Shown here piece by piece: positions 17,361 to 26,006 of a stretch of 60,976 nucleotides of DNA. The notes under the pieces were generated by a model. That model did not search any database. It was given only the letters and a program-made list of their open reading frames with translations, and was not told the DNA's origin. Origin of the DNA: Thauera sp. UBA6194 (GTDB lineage Bacteria > Pseudomonadota > Gammaproteobacteria > Burkholderiales > Rhodocyclaceae); NCBI GenBank assembly GCA_002422685.1, contig DITC01000066.1, positions 1-60,976 on the forward strand. Direction: 5' to 3'. The position numbers and the translations under genes are program-made. Numbering within the stretch: position 1 is the stretch's first letter; each line of letters opens with the position of its first letter.

Positions 17361-18803
17361 ATGACCGAGCCCGAAGAACTCCACCCCGACGACGTCCAGC
17401 ACCACCTGCGCGAGGTGCAGGAGCTGCTCGCCCGCCAGAAGGTGGTGGAAGATCTCGTCCATCGCCAGGACATGCCGCGCCACGCGCTGGTGGAAAACCT
17501 CGTACACAAGCAGCACGAGGCCGGCCTGCGCGCCAAGCTCGAGAGCCTGCATCCGGCCGACATCGCCTACGTGCTCGAGGCCTTGCCGCTCGACGACCGC
17601 CTCTACGTCTGGGATCTGGTGAAGGCCGAACGCGACGGCGAGATCCTGCTCGAGGTCTCGGACGCGGTACGCGAGTCGTTGATCCAGACCATGGATCCGG
17701 AAGAGCTCAAGGCTGCCGCCGAATCGCTTGACGCCGACGAGCTCGCCGACCTCGCCCCCGACCTGCCGCCCGAGGTCATCGAGGACGTCTTCCAGTCGCT
17801 CGACACCGAGGGCCGCGATCAGCTGCGCGCGGCGATGTCCTACCCCGAAGACTCCGTCGGCGCGCTGATGGACTTCGACATGGTGACCGTGCGCGACGAC
17901 GTCACCCTGGAGGTGGTGCTGCGCTACCTGCGCCGCTTCGACGAGCTGCCCGACCACACCGACAAGCTCTTCGTGGTGGACCGCGAGGAACACCTCGAGG
18001 GCATCCTGACCCTGGAGACCCTGCTGATCAGCGACCCGGAGAAGACCGTGGCCGAGGTGATGCGCTCCGAGCCGGTGATCAGCTTCACCCCCGAGGACGC
18101 GGCCGACGACGCCGCCCAGGCCTTCGAGCGCTACGACCTGGTGTCGGCGCCGGTGATCGACGGCGAAAAGCGCGTGATCGGCCGCATCACCGTGGCCGAC
18201 GCGGTGGACTTCATCCGCGAGGAATCCGAAGCCGAGATCCTGTCCCAGGCCGGCCTGCGCGAAGAAGAGGACATCTTCGCCTCGGTGTGGGACTCGGTGA
18301 AGAACCGCTGGGCGTGGCTGGCGGTCAATCTGGTCACTGCCTTCATCGCATCGCGCGTGATCGGCCTGTTCGAAGACTCGATCGAGAAGCTGGTGGCGCT
18401 GGCCGCGCTGATGCCGATCGTCGCCGGCATCGGCGGCAACTCGGGCAACCAGACCGTGACCATGATCGTGCGCGCGATCGCGATGGGCCAGGTCGAGCCC
18501 TCGGCGATGACGCGGCTGCTCAAGAAGGAGCTCGGCGTGGCGCTCATCAACGGCGTCGTCTGGGGCAGCCTGCTCGGCGTGCTGGCGTGGTGGCTGTACG
18601 GCAACGTCGAGCTCGGCATGGTGATGACCGGCGCGATGACGCTGAACCTGCTGCTCGCGGCCTGCGCCGGCGTGCTGATCCCGATGCTGCGCCAGCGCCT
18701 GGGCGCCGACCCGGCGCTCGGCGGTTCGGTGATGATCACCGCGCTGACCGACTCCGGGGGCTTCTTCATCTTCCTGGGTCTGGCGACGCTGTTCCTGCTC
18801 TGA
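17361..18803 (+). CDS. mgtE: Magnesium transporter MgtE
   Basis: Mg2+-gated channel of the inner membrane. The 480-residue protein has the helical N domain (about 30-150), two CBS domains that sense magnesium (about 150-280), a connecting helix, and five transmembrane helices (about 310-480) with the conserved PIVAGIGGNSGNQT motif lining the pore. Length and domain order match the family. A TAGAAT -10-like box at 17322-17327 stands 33 bases before the start. No magnesium riboswitch was recognised in the short leader. Confidence 0.96.
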   Translation: MTEPEELHPDDVQHHLREVQELLARQKVVEDLVHRQDMPRHALVENLVHKQHEAGLRAKLESLHPADIAYVLEALPLDDRLYVWDLVKAERDGEILLEVSDAVRESLIQTMDPEELKAAAESLDADELADLAPDLPPEVIEDVFQSLDTEGRDQLRAAMSYPEDSVGALMDFDMVTVRDDVTLEVVLRYLRRFDELPDHTDKLFVVDREEHLEGILTLETLLISDPEKTVAEVMRSEPVISFTPEDAADDAAQAFERYDLVSAPVIDGEKRVIGRITVADAVDFIREESEAEILSQAGLREEEDIFASVWDSVKNRWAWLAVNLVTAFIASRVIGLFEDSIEKLVALAALMPIVAGIGGNSGNQTVTMIVRAIAMGQVEPSAMTRLLKKELGVALINGVVWGSLLGVLAWWLYGNVELGMVMTGAMTLNLLLAACAGVLIPMLRQRLGADPALGGSVMITALTDSGGFFIFLGLATLFLL

Positions 18804-18968
18804 AACACGGGCGCAAGCCGCAGCCCGACGGCACCTGCATCAGCTTTGCCGTATAAGCCTTGACCGGAATACGGGGCCGCCGATACGCCCAATCACGCGC
18901 TCGCGGCCCACGGCTGCAGCCAATACGGATAGAGTCCACCGCCTCGTCATGCACCGAAGGAGTGCACC

Positions 18969-19484
18969 ATGCTGCTCGGCCTATCCCTGCTCTACGTCGG
19001 CGCTGCCCTGATCCTCAACGGCCTGTGGATGCTGGGCCGCATCAGCGACCGCGAGATCACGATCATCAACCTCTTCACCGGCGGGCTGATCCTGCTCGTA
19101 TGCCTGCGCCTGGCGCTCGGCCCGGACGCCGATGCGACCTCGATCCGCGGCGCGGCCTTCTCGCTGCTGTTCGCCTTCACCTATCTGTGGGTGGCCTGGA
19201 ACCGACTCACCGCCGCAGATGGGCGCGGGCTGGGCTGGTTCAGCCTGTTCGTGGCGATCACCGCGGTGCCGGTGTCGATCGACACCCTGCGCGCAGCCGC
19301 GAGCCCCTGGGACTGGTGGCTGGGGCTGTCGTGGGGGGCATGGGCTGTGCTGTGGCTGCTGTTCTTCATGCTGCTCGCACTGCAGAAACCGATCGCGCGC
19401 CTGACCGCCTCGATGTCGATCGCGCAAGGCGTGCTCACAGCCTGGCTACCGGGCTACCTGCTGCTGACCGGCGTGCTGCACTGA
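18969..19484 (+). CDS. AmiS/UreI-family urea or amide channel
   Basis: A 171-residue membrane protein with about six transmembrane helices. It matches the AmiS/UreI family: LLYVGAALILNG at the start, FTGGLILL, and FAFTYLWVAWNRL in the middle. UreI is a proton-gated urea channel and AmiS is linked to amidases. No urease or amidase gene lies in this window, so the substrate is open. A GAAGGAG site lies 10 bases upstream of the start. A TTGACC box at 18860-18865 may belong to a promoter, but its -10 region is poor. Confidence 0.85.
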   Translation: MLLGLSLLYVGAALILNGLWMLGRISDREITIINLFTGGLILLVCLRLALGPDADATSIRGAAFSLLFAFTYLWVAWNRLTAADGRGLGWFSLFVAITAVPVSIDTLRAAASPWDWWLGLSWGAWAVLWLLFFMLLALQKPIARLTASMSIAQGVLTAWLPGYLLLTGVLH

Positions 19485-19557
19485 CCTGGCCCACGGGCGC
19501 CACCTGTCTGCGGCGCAGGCCGGGACCACCACACAGGCGAATCCCTAGACTCCGTCT

Positions 19558-19758
19558 CGAGTCGCCCTGGGCATGCCGAGCTTCGACCCGGTGATGGAGC
19601 AGTTGATGTAAGAATTCCGCGTGCCGGTGGTGGTCGAGAGCATCCTCGAGCGCGTGACCAACATCGCGATGGGGACCGAGATCAACGCCATCACCGAATT
19701 CGAGGCGCTCGCCGAGCGTGGTGAGGACGCACCGACCGCGATCTCGATGCTCGACTGA
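19558..19758 (+). pseudogene. gcl: 3' remnant of gcl (glyoxylate carboligase) with in-frame stop
   Basis: Only the last 60 or so codons of a gcl gene remain. After a TAA stop at 19609-19611 the frame reads EFRVPVVVESILERVTNIAMG, then a segment ending FEALAERGEDAPTAISMLD and a natural TGA at 19756-19758. This matches the conserved C-terminus of tartronate-semialdehyde synthase, as I recall it from E. coli and betaproteobacterial Gcl. Codons before the TAA (EQLM, then stop) line up with the family with the stop replacing one residue. Further upstream a TAG closes the frame and similarity is lost, so about 90% of the gene is gone. It lies directly upstream of hyi, its usual partner. Confidence 0.8.
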
Positions 19759-19830
19759 ACGCACCGCCCCGAGGACGGGCCGCCACCACCCGGCCGGCCC
19801 CGTCCGCAACCGACAACCGGAGACGAAGCA

Positions 19831-20610
19831 ATGCCCAAGTTCAACGCCAACCTGACCATGCTGTTCAACGAAGTGCCCTTCCTCGACCGCTTCCAGGCGG
19901 CCGCGGAGGCCGGCTTCAAGGGCGTGGAGTACCTCTTCCCCTACGCCTTCGACAAGGACGCGCTCGCCGAGCGCCTGGTCAAGCATGGCCTGGTGCAGGT
20001 GCTGCACAACCTGCCGGCGGGCAACTGGGAAGGCGGCGAGCGCGGCATCGCCTGCCATCCGGATCGCGTCGGCGAGTTCCAGGACGGCGTCGGCCGCGCG
20101 ATCGAATACGCCACCACGCTCGGCTGCAAGCAGGTGAATTGCCTCGCCGGCATCGCGCCCACCGGTGTCGACGCGGAAAAGGTGCATGAAACCTTCGTCG
20201 CCAACCTGCGCTTCGCCGCCAGCAGGCTCAAGGAGGCCGGTATCCGCCTGCTGGTCGAGCCGATCAACACCTTCGACATCCCCGGCTTCCACCTCAAGCA
20301 CACGGCGCAGGCGATCGCGCTGATCGAAGAGGTGGGCTCGCCCAACCTGTGGCTGCAGCACGACCTCTATCACATGCAGCGCATGGAGGGCGAACTGGCC
20401 AACACCATCGCCAAGCACCTGCCGAAGATCGCCCACATGCAGATCGCCGATAACCCGGGGCGCAACGAGCCGGGCACGGGCGAGATCAACTACGCCTGGC
20501 TGTTCCGCTTCATCGACCAGCTCGGCTACGACGGCTGGATCGGCTGCGAATACAAGCCCGCCGCCGGCACCCGCGAAGGCCTGGGCTGGATCAAGGCGCT
20601 CGCCGGCTGA
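19831..20610 (+). CDS. hyi: Hydroxypyruvate isomerase
   Basis: Converts hydroxypyruvate to tartronate semialdehyde in the glyoxylate/glycerate pathway. The 259-residue protein has the sugar-isomerase TIM-barrel signatures: MPKFNANLTMLFNE at the start, FKGVEYLFPYAF, RLLVEPINTFDIPGF with the metal-binding Glu, and GYDGWIGCEYKPA near the end. A GGAGACGAAGCA ribosome site precedes it. It follows the dead gcl remnant by 72 bases. With no gcl or glxR here, its product would need enzymes encoded elsewhere. Confidence 0.95.
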   Translation: MPKFNANLTMLFNEVPFLDRFQAAAEAGFKGVEYLFPYAFDKDALAERLVKHGLVQVLHNLPAGNWEGGERGIACHPDRVGEFQDGVGRAIEYATTLGCKQVNCLAGIAPTGVDAEKVHETFVANLRFAASRLKEAGIRLLVEPINTFDIPGFHLKHTAQAIALIEEVGSPNLWLQHDLYHMQRMEGELANTIAKHLPKIAHMQIADNPGRNEPGTGEINYAWLFRFIDQLGYDGWIGCEYKPAAGTREGLGWIKALAG

Positions 20611-20630
20611 GCAGAAAAACGACGGCCAGA

Positions 20631-20653
20631 TCAATGGGGTCAGACTCGATTGA
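20631..20653. repeat. Short palindromic GGGGTCAGACTC motif
   Basis: The 23-base sequence starts TCAATGGGGTCAG and ends ACTCGATTGA, with TCAAT/ATTGA as inverted ends. From memory, very similar sequences occur beside REP-associated transposases and in scattered intergenic repeats of proteobacteria. It lies in the 150-base gap between hyi and the glycerate kinase gene, where glxR stands in related clusters. Confidence 0.4.
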
Positions 20654-20760
20654 AAACCACCTCACCGGCAAACTGGGCGCGCTCGCTGCCCCCCTTCCTG
20701 ACCGTAGCGGAAAGTACCGAACGGCCCCACGAGATGGGACGAACCACCAGGACCCCAAGC

Positions 20761-22023
20761 ATGAACACCTCCCCACGCGAACTGCTCGCCACCCTGTTCC
20801 ACGAGGCCGTCAAGGCCGCTCAGCCCGAGCACTGCATTCCGCGCTTCCTGCCGCAAGCCCCGCCGGGGCGCACCCTGGTCATCGGCGCGGGCAAGGCCTC
20901 GGCCGCGATGGCGCAGGCGCTCGAGCGCCACTGGGCGGGGCCGCTCGAAGGGCTGGTCGTCACCCGCTACGGCTACGCCGTGCCCTGCGAGCGCATCGAG
21001 ATCGTCGAGGCCTCGCATCCGGTGCCCGACGCCGCCGGCCTCGAAGCCGCCGGCCGCATGCTCGAGCTCGTGCGCGGCCTGAGCGCGGACGACCTCGTGA
21101 TCTGTCTGATCTCGGGCGGCGGCTCGGCGCTGCTGCCGCTACCCGCCCCCGGCATCACGCTCGAGCACAAGCAGGCCATCAACCGTGCGCTGCTAAAGTC
21201 GGGCGCGACGATCTCCGAGATGAACTGCGTGCGCCGCCACCTGTCCGCCATCAAGGGCGGCCGCCTGGCTGCGGCCTGCCACCCGGCCCGGGTGGTCAAC
21301 CTGCTCATCTCCGACGTCCCCGGCGACAACCCGATCGACATCGCCTCCGGCCCCACGGTGGCGGACTCCACCACCTGTGCCGACGCGCTCGAGATCGTGC
21401 GCCGCTACGACATCGCGCTCCCCGACGACGCCCGCAACCTGCTCGAGACCGGAGCCGGCGAGACGATCAAGCCGGGCGACGACCGCCTCGCGCGCGTCAG
21501 CACCCACCTCATCGCCACCCCCCAGCTCGCGCTCGAGGCCGCGGCGAAAGCCGCCGCGCGGGCGGGCGTGACGCCGGTGCTGCTCGGTGACAGCATCGAA
21601 GGCGAGGCGCGCGAGGTCGGCAAGGTCATGGCCGGCATCGCGCTGCAGACGCTCAACCACCACCAGCCGGTGCCGCCGCCCTGCGTACTGCTGTCGGGCG
21701 GCGAGACCACCGTCACCGTGCGCGGCACGGGACGCGGCGGGCGCAACGTCGAGTTCCTGCTCGCGCTCGCGCTGGCGCTCGACCGCGCCCCCGACATCCA
21801 CGCGCTGGCGGGCGACACCGACGGCGTCGACGGCCAGGAGGAGATCGCCGGCGCCTTCCTCGCTCCGGACACCCTCGCACGCGCCTGGGCGCAAGGCATC
21901 CGGCCACGCGACAGGCTGGACGACAACGACGGCCACGGCTTCTTCGAAGCGCTCGGCGACGCGCTCGTCACCGGCCCGACGCTCACCAACGTCAACGATT
22001 TTCGCGCCATCCTCATCACCTGA
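20761..22023 (+). CDS. ttuD: Glycerate 2-kinase (MOFRL/TtuD type)
   Basis: Phosphorylates glycerate to 2-phosphoglycerate, feeding lower glycolysis. The 420-residue protein has the two parts of the class II glycerate kinases: an N-terminal domain with VIGAGKASAAMAQALE and LISGGGSALLPLPA, and a C-terminal MOFRL domain with LLSGGETTVTVRG, GRGGRNVEFLL and AGDTDGVDG. ATG at 20761 gives the normal N-terminus; an open frame extends upstream to 20650 but shows no similarity. The gene lies in the remains of a gcl-hyi-glxR-ttuD-pyk cluster. Confidence 0.93.
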   Translation: MNTSPRELLATLFHEAVKAAQPEHCIPRFLPQAPPGRTLVIGAGKASAAMAQALERHWAGPLEGLVVTRYGYAVPCERIEIVEASHPVPDAAGLEAAGRMLELVRGLSADDLVICLISGGGSALLPLPAPGITLEHKQAINRALLKSGATISEMNCVRRHLSAIKGGRLAAACHPARVVNLLISDVPGDNPIDIASGPTVADSTTCADALEIVRRYDIALPDDARNLLETGAGETIKPGDDRLARVSTHLIATPQLALEAAAKAAARAGVTPVLLGDSIEGEAREVGKVMAGIALQTLNHHQPVPPPCVLLSGGETTVTVRGTGRGGRNVEFLLALALALDRAPDIHALAGDTDGVDGQEEIAGAFLAPDTLARAWAQGIRPRDRLDDNDGHGFFEALGDALVTGPTLTNVNDFRAILIT

Positions 22024-22055
22024 GCCGGCCCCCGAACAAAACGAGGAGACAACAC

Positions 22056-22463
22056 ATGAAAGACACCAAGACCCTGACACTGGCCGATGTAAAGCGCATC
22101 GCCGCGGCCGCCGAAGCCGAGGCCTACGCCAACGGCTGGGCGGTGAGCATCGCCGTCTGCGACGCCGGCGGCCACGCGCTGTGGCTGCAGCGCATGGACG
22201 GCGCGCCGCTGATGAGCGCGATGGTGGCGCCGGAGAAGGCGCGCACCTGCGTGCTGAGCGGCAAGCCCAGCCGCGTCTTCGAGGAGATGGTCAACAACGG
22301 CCGCTTCGCCGCGCTGAAGATGCCGGTGGTGCCGCTCGAAGGCGGCGAACCCATCATCGTCGACGGCAACGTGATCGGCGCCGTGGGCGTCTCGGGGGTC
22401 AAGGCCGGCGAGGACGCCCAGGTGGCGCGCGCCGGCGTCGCGGCGGCCGGGGAGGTGAAATGA
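22056..22463 (+). CDS. GlcG/HbpS-family protein
   Basis: A 135-residue protein of the GlcG/HbpS family: AEAYANGWAVSIAVCDAGGHALWLQRMDGAP in two blocks, then APEKARTCVLSGKPS and VDGNVIGAVGVSGVKAGEDAQVARAG. Members bind heme in some bacteria and are often found in glycolate or glycerate clusters, but their role there is unsettled. It has a clear AGGAGAC site, follows the kinase by 32 bases and overlaps pyk by 4 bases, so it belongs to the pathway operon. Confidence 0.88.
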   Translation: MKDTKTLTLADVKRIAAAAEAEAYANGWAVSIAVCDAGGHALWLQRMDGAPLMSAMVAPEKARTCVLSGKPSRVFEEMVNNGRFAALKMPVVPLEGGEPIIVDGNVIGAVGVSGVKAGEDAQVARAGVAAAGEVK

Positions 22464-23878
22464 AACGCGAACGCAGCGCCCGCATCCTCGCCACCCTGGG
22501 TCCGGCGAGTTCGAGCATCGAACGCATCCGCGCGCTCGCCGAAGCCGGCGCCGACGTGTTCCGGCTCAACTTCAGCCACGGCAGCCACGCCGACCACGCC
22601 GAGCGCGTGCGCCAGATCCGCCAGGTCGAACAGGAGATCGGCCGCCCGATCGGCGTGCTCATGGACCTGCAGGGCCCCAAGCTGCGCGTCGGCCGCTTCG
22701 CCGAGGGCAAGGTCGTGCTCACGCCCGGGGCGCGTTTCCGCCTCGACCTGGCGAGCGCGGACGGCGACGCCAGCCGCGCCACCCTGCCCCACCCGGAGAT
22801 CTTCGCCGCGCTCGAGGCCGGCACCGAGTTGCTGCTCGACGACGGCAAGCTGCGCCTGCGCGTCGACGCCTTCGGCCCCGACTTCGCCGACACCACCGTG
22901 CTGGTGGGCGGCGTGCTGTCCGACCGCAAGGGGGTCAACGTGCCCGGCGTGGTGCTGCCGATCTCGCCGCTCACCGCCAAGGACCGCGCCGATCTCGAGT
23001 TCGGCCTGGGGCTCGATGTGGACTGGGTGGCGCTGTCCTTCGTGCAGCGCCCCGAAGACATCCGCGAGGCGCGCGAGATCATCGGCGACCGCGCCTGGAT
23101 CATGGCCAAGCTGGAAAAGCCCGCGGCGATCGAGCAGCTCGAACCCATCGTCGCGCTCGCCGACGGCGTAATGGTGGCGCGCGGCGACCTCGGCGTGGAG
23201 CTGCCGCCGCAGCAGGTGCCGGTGCTGCAGCGCCGCATCGTGCGCGCCGCGCGCGCCGCCGGCAAGCCCGTGGTGGTGGCGACGCAGATGCTCGAGTCGA
23301 TGATCACCGCGCCCGTCCCCACGCGCGCCGAAGCGTCGGACGTGGCCACCGCGATCTACGACGGCGCCGACGCGGTCATGCTGTCGGCCGAGTCGGCGTC
23401 GGGGCAGTATCCGGTCGAAGCGGTCGGCATCATGCACCGCATCATCTGCGAGGTGGAGCAGGACCCGGCCTGGCGCGCCGGACTCGAGGCCAGCCATACC
23501 CCGGCCGCGGCCAGTACGCCCGACGCGATCTGCTGTGCGCTGCGCCGCGTCGCCGAGCTGCTCGAGCCGGCCGCCACGGTGGCCTACACCACCTCGGGCT
23601 TCAGCGCGCTGAGGGCCAGCCGCGAACGCCCGGCGACACCGATCCTCGCGCTCACCGCGCAGCCCGCCACCGCGCGCCGGCTGGCGCTGGTGTGGGGCGT
23701 GCATCCGGTGCCCTTCGAGGAGGTGCACGACGTCGCCGAGATGGTCGGGCACGCCGGCGCGACCGCGGTGCGCGAAGGCTTCGCGGTCGCGGGCGACGTC
23801 ATCGTCATCATCGCCGGCCTGCCCTTCGGCCGCAGCGGCAGCACCAACCTGCTGCACGTGCTGCAGATTCCGGGCTGA
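22460..23878 (+). CDS. pyk: Pyruvate kinase
   Basis: Makes pyruvate and ATP from phosphoenolpyruvate. The 472-residue protein has FRLNFSHGSH (phosphate-binding Arg and Asn), DLQGPKLRVG, the active-site stretch IMAKLEKPAAIEQL, MVARGDLGVEL for metal binding, and PTRAEASDVATAI in the signature region. The C-terminal allosteric domain is present. It overlaps the GlcG-like gene by ATGA and completes the route glycerate to 2-phosphoglycerate to PEP to pyruvate, with enolase elsewhere. It is probably a pathway-specific isozyme rather than the only pyruvate kinase. Confidence 0.95.
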   Translation: MKRERSARILATLGPASSSIERIRALAEAGADVFRLNFSHGSHADHAERVRQIRQVEQEIGRPIGVLMDLQGPKLRVGRFAEGKVVLTPGARFRLDLASADGDASRATLPHPEIFAALEAGTELLLDDGKLRLRVDAFGPDFADTTVLVGGVLSDRKGVNVPGVVLPISPLTAKDRADLEFGLGLDVDWVALSFVQRPEDIREAREIIGDRAWIMAKLEKPAAIEQLEPIVALADGVMVARGDLGVELPPQQVPVLQRRIVRAARAAGKPVVVATQMLESMITAPVPTRAEASDVATAIYDGADAVMLSAESASGQYPVEAVGIMHRIICEVEQDPAWRAGLEASHTPAAASTPDAICCALRRVAELLEPAATVAYTTSGFSALRASRERPATPILALTAQPATARRLALVWGVHPVPFEEVHDVAEMVGHAGATAVREGFAVAGDVIVIIAGLPFGRSGSTNLLHVLQIPG

Positions 23879-23905
23879 AGCCCGCCGCGCGCGGTCTGCG
23901 CCCGC

Positions 23906-25189
23906 TCAGCCGAGCGTGGCGAAGACCGCGCGCGCGGTCGCGACCGTCGCATCGATCTCGGCCTCGCCATGCGCGACCGACACGAAGCCGGCCTCGAAGG
24001 CCGAGGGCGCGAAGTAGTGGCCGGCGTCCAGCATGGCGTGGAAGAAGCGGTTGAAGCGCTCCTTGTCCGAAGCCATGACGTCGGCAAACGAGGCCGGTAC
24101 CTTGTCGGCGAAATACACGCCGAACATGCCGCCCACCGAATCCGCGCTGAAGGTGACGCCCGCGTCGCGCGCCGCCGCCGCCAGACCGGCCACCAGGCGC
24201 TGGGTGCTCGCGCTCAGCTTGTCATAGAACCCCGCCTCGCGCGTCAGCTTCAGCGACACCATGCCCGCCGCCACCGCCACCGGGCTGCCCGACAGCGTGC
24301 CGGCCTGATACACCGCGCCCAGCGGCGCGATCTTCTCCATGATGTCGCGCCGGCCACCGAAGGCGCCCACCGGCATGCCGCCGCCGATCACCTTGCCGAG
24401 CGTGGTCAGGTCGGGCGTGATGCCGTACAGGCCCTGCACGCCCTGCGGGCCGACGCGGAAGCCCGTCATCACCTCGTCGAAGATCAGCACTGCGCCGTAT
24501 TCGGTGCAGATGCGGCGCAGGCCCTCCAGGAAACCGGGCGCCGGCTTGATCAGGTTCATGTTGCCGGCCACCGGCTCGACGATGATCGCGGCGATCTCGT
24601 CGCCGCGCGCCTTGAACACGTCCTCGACCTGCTGCAGGTCGTTGTAGTCGAGCACGAGGGTGTGCTTGGCAAAATCCGCCGGCACGCCGCCCGAGGACGG
24701 GTTGCCGAAGGTGAGCAGCCCGGAGCCGGCCTTTACCAGCAGGCTGTCGGCGTGGCCGTGATAGCAGCCCTCGAACTTCACGATCGCATCGCGGCCGGTG
24801 AAGCCGCGCGCGAGACGGATCGCGCTCATCGTCGCCTCGGTGCCGGAGCTCACCAGGCGCACCATCTCGACCGAGGGCAGCATGGCGCAGATGAGCTCGG
24901 CCATCTCGACCTCGCTCTCGGTGGGCGCACCGAAGGACAGGCCCTTCAGCGCCGCCTCGCGCACCGCCTCGACGATCGCCGGGTGGGCGTGACCGGCGAT
25001 CGCCGGGCCCCAGGAGCCGACGTAGTCGATGTATTCCTTGCCGTCGGCGTCCCACACCCGGGCGCCTTCGGCGCGCGCGAGGAAGCGCGGCGTGCCGCCC
25101 ACCGAGCGGAAGGCGCGCACCGGCGAATTGACGCCGCCCGGGATGGTCTGCTGGGCGCGCTGGAAGAGGGTCTCGTTACGGCTGGTCAT
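23906..25189 (-). CDS. hemL: Glutamate-1-semialdehyde 2,1-aminomutase
   Basis: PLP enzyme that makes 5-aminolevulinate for heme in the C5 pathway. The 427-residue protein starts MTSRNETLFQRAQQTIPGGVNSPVRAF, has the YVGSWGPAIAGHAHP block, and carries the PLP-binding lysine in TLGKVIGGGMPVGAFGG (Lys266). Length fits the family. An upstream in-frame ATG would add 19 unrelated residues, so 25189 is preferred. It converges on pyk with a 27-base gap. Confidence 0.97.
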   Translation of the reverse strand: MTSRNETLFQRAQQTIPGGVNSPVRAFRSVGGTPRFLARAEGARVWDADGKEYIDYVGSWGPAIAGHAHPAIVEAVREAALKGLSFGAPTESEVEMAELICAMLPSVEMVRLVSSGTEATMSAIRLARGFTGRDAIVKFEGCYHGHADSLLVKAGSGLLTFGNPSSGGVPADFAKHTLVLDYNDLQQVEDVFKARGDEIAAIIVEPVAGNMNLIKPAPGFLEGLRRICTEYGAVLIFDEVMTGFRVGPQGVQGLYGITPDLTTLGKVIGGGMPVGAFGGRRDIMEKIAPLGAVYQAGTLSGSPVAVAAGMVSLKLTREAGFYDKLSASTQRLVAGLAAAARDAGVTFSADSVGGMFGVYFADKVPASFADVMASDKERFNRFFHAMLDAGHYFAPSAFEAGFVSVAHGEAEIDATVATARAVFATLG

Positions 25190-25349
25190 GGGGTGTCGTT
25201 CCTGTGCTGCATGCGAAAGCCGGCATTGTCGCGCCGCACACGCCACCGGTCCACCGCACAGGTCAAGAATCGCAGCGCTGGGGCGAAAGCCGCATCGCCC
25301 TCACGCACGGCGGCAGCGCCAGACCCGTGGGCGCGACCTGGCGCGGGCG

Positions 25350-26006
25350 TCAGAACAGCGCGCGATACGCCGCGGCGCGTGCCGCCGGATCGTCGGCGCC
25401 GAAGACGTCGCTGACCACCGCGAGCAGATCGGCACCGGCCGCGAGCACCTGCGCCGCGTTGGCGAGCGTGATGCCACCGATGGCCGCCACCGGCAGGCCG
25501 AGCTCGCGCCGCGCCCGCGTGATCATGGCAAACGGCGCAGGGGGCGCATTCGGCTTGGTCGTCGACGGAAACATCGCGCCGAAGGCGATGTAATCGGCCC
25601 CGACCTCGGCGCCCTCGGTGGCACGCGACCAGTCCGAATAACAGGTCAGGCCGAGGATGCGCTGCGCCCCGAGCGCCTTGCGCGCCGCCGCCGGCGGACC
25701 GTCGTCGCGGCCGAGGTGGGCGCCGTCGGCGTCGATCTCGAGCGCCAGGGCGAGATCGTCATTGACGATGAAGGGCACGGCTGCAGCCCGACACAGGCGC
25801 TGCAGGGCGCGCGCCTGAACGCGCCGCAGCGCGGCATCGGCAGTCTTGTTGCGGTACTGCAGCAAGGCCGGCCTGCCGGCCAGCACCCGCTCGGCAAGCG
25901 CCAGCAAGCGAGTCGTGTCGGTTTCGTCCGGCGTCACGGCATACAGGCCGCGCAGCGCGGCACGTGGCGGTTTGCCCGCCGGGCCGCACGCGCGCAGCTC
26001 AGGCAT
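25350..26006 (-). CDS. thiE: Thiamine-phosphate synthase
   Basis: Joins the thiazole and pyrimidine halves of thiamine. The 218-residue TIM-barrel protein has GLYAVTPD, LLQYRNKTAD (diphosphate-binding Lys), FIVNDDLALALEIDADGAHLGRDDGP in two blocks, then YIAFGAMFPSTTKPNA and AIGGITLANA. It starts inside the last codons of thiD with an 8-base overlap, so the two are translated together. The 160 bases between it and hemL show no gene. Confidence 0.95.
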   Translation of the reverse strand: MPELRACGPAGKPPRAALRGLYAVTPDETDTTRLLALAERVLAGRPALLQYRNKTADAALRRVQARALQRLCRAAAVPFIVNDDLALALEIDADGAHLGRDDGPPAAARKALGAQRILGLTCYSDWSRATEGAEVGADYIAFGAMFPSTTKPNAPPAPFAMITRARRELGLPVAAIGGITLANAAQVLAAGADLLAVVSDVFGADDPAARAAAYRALF

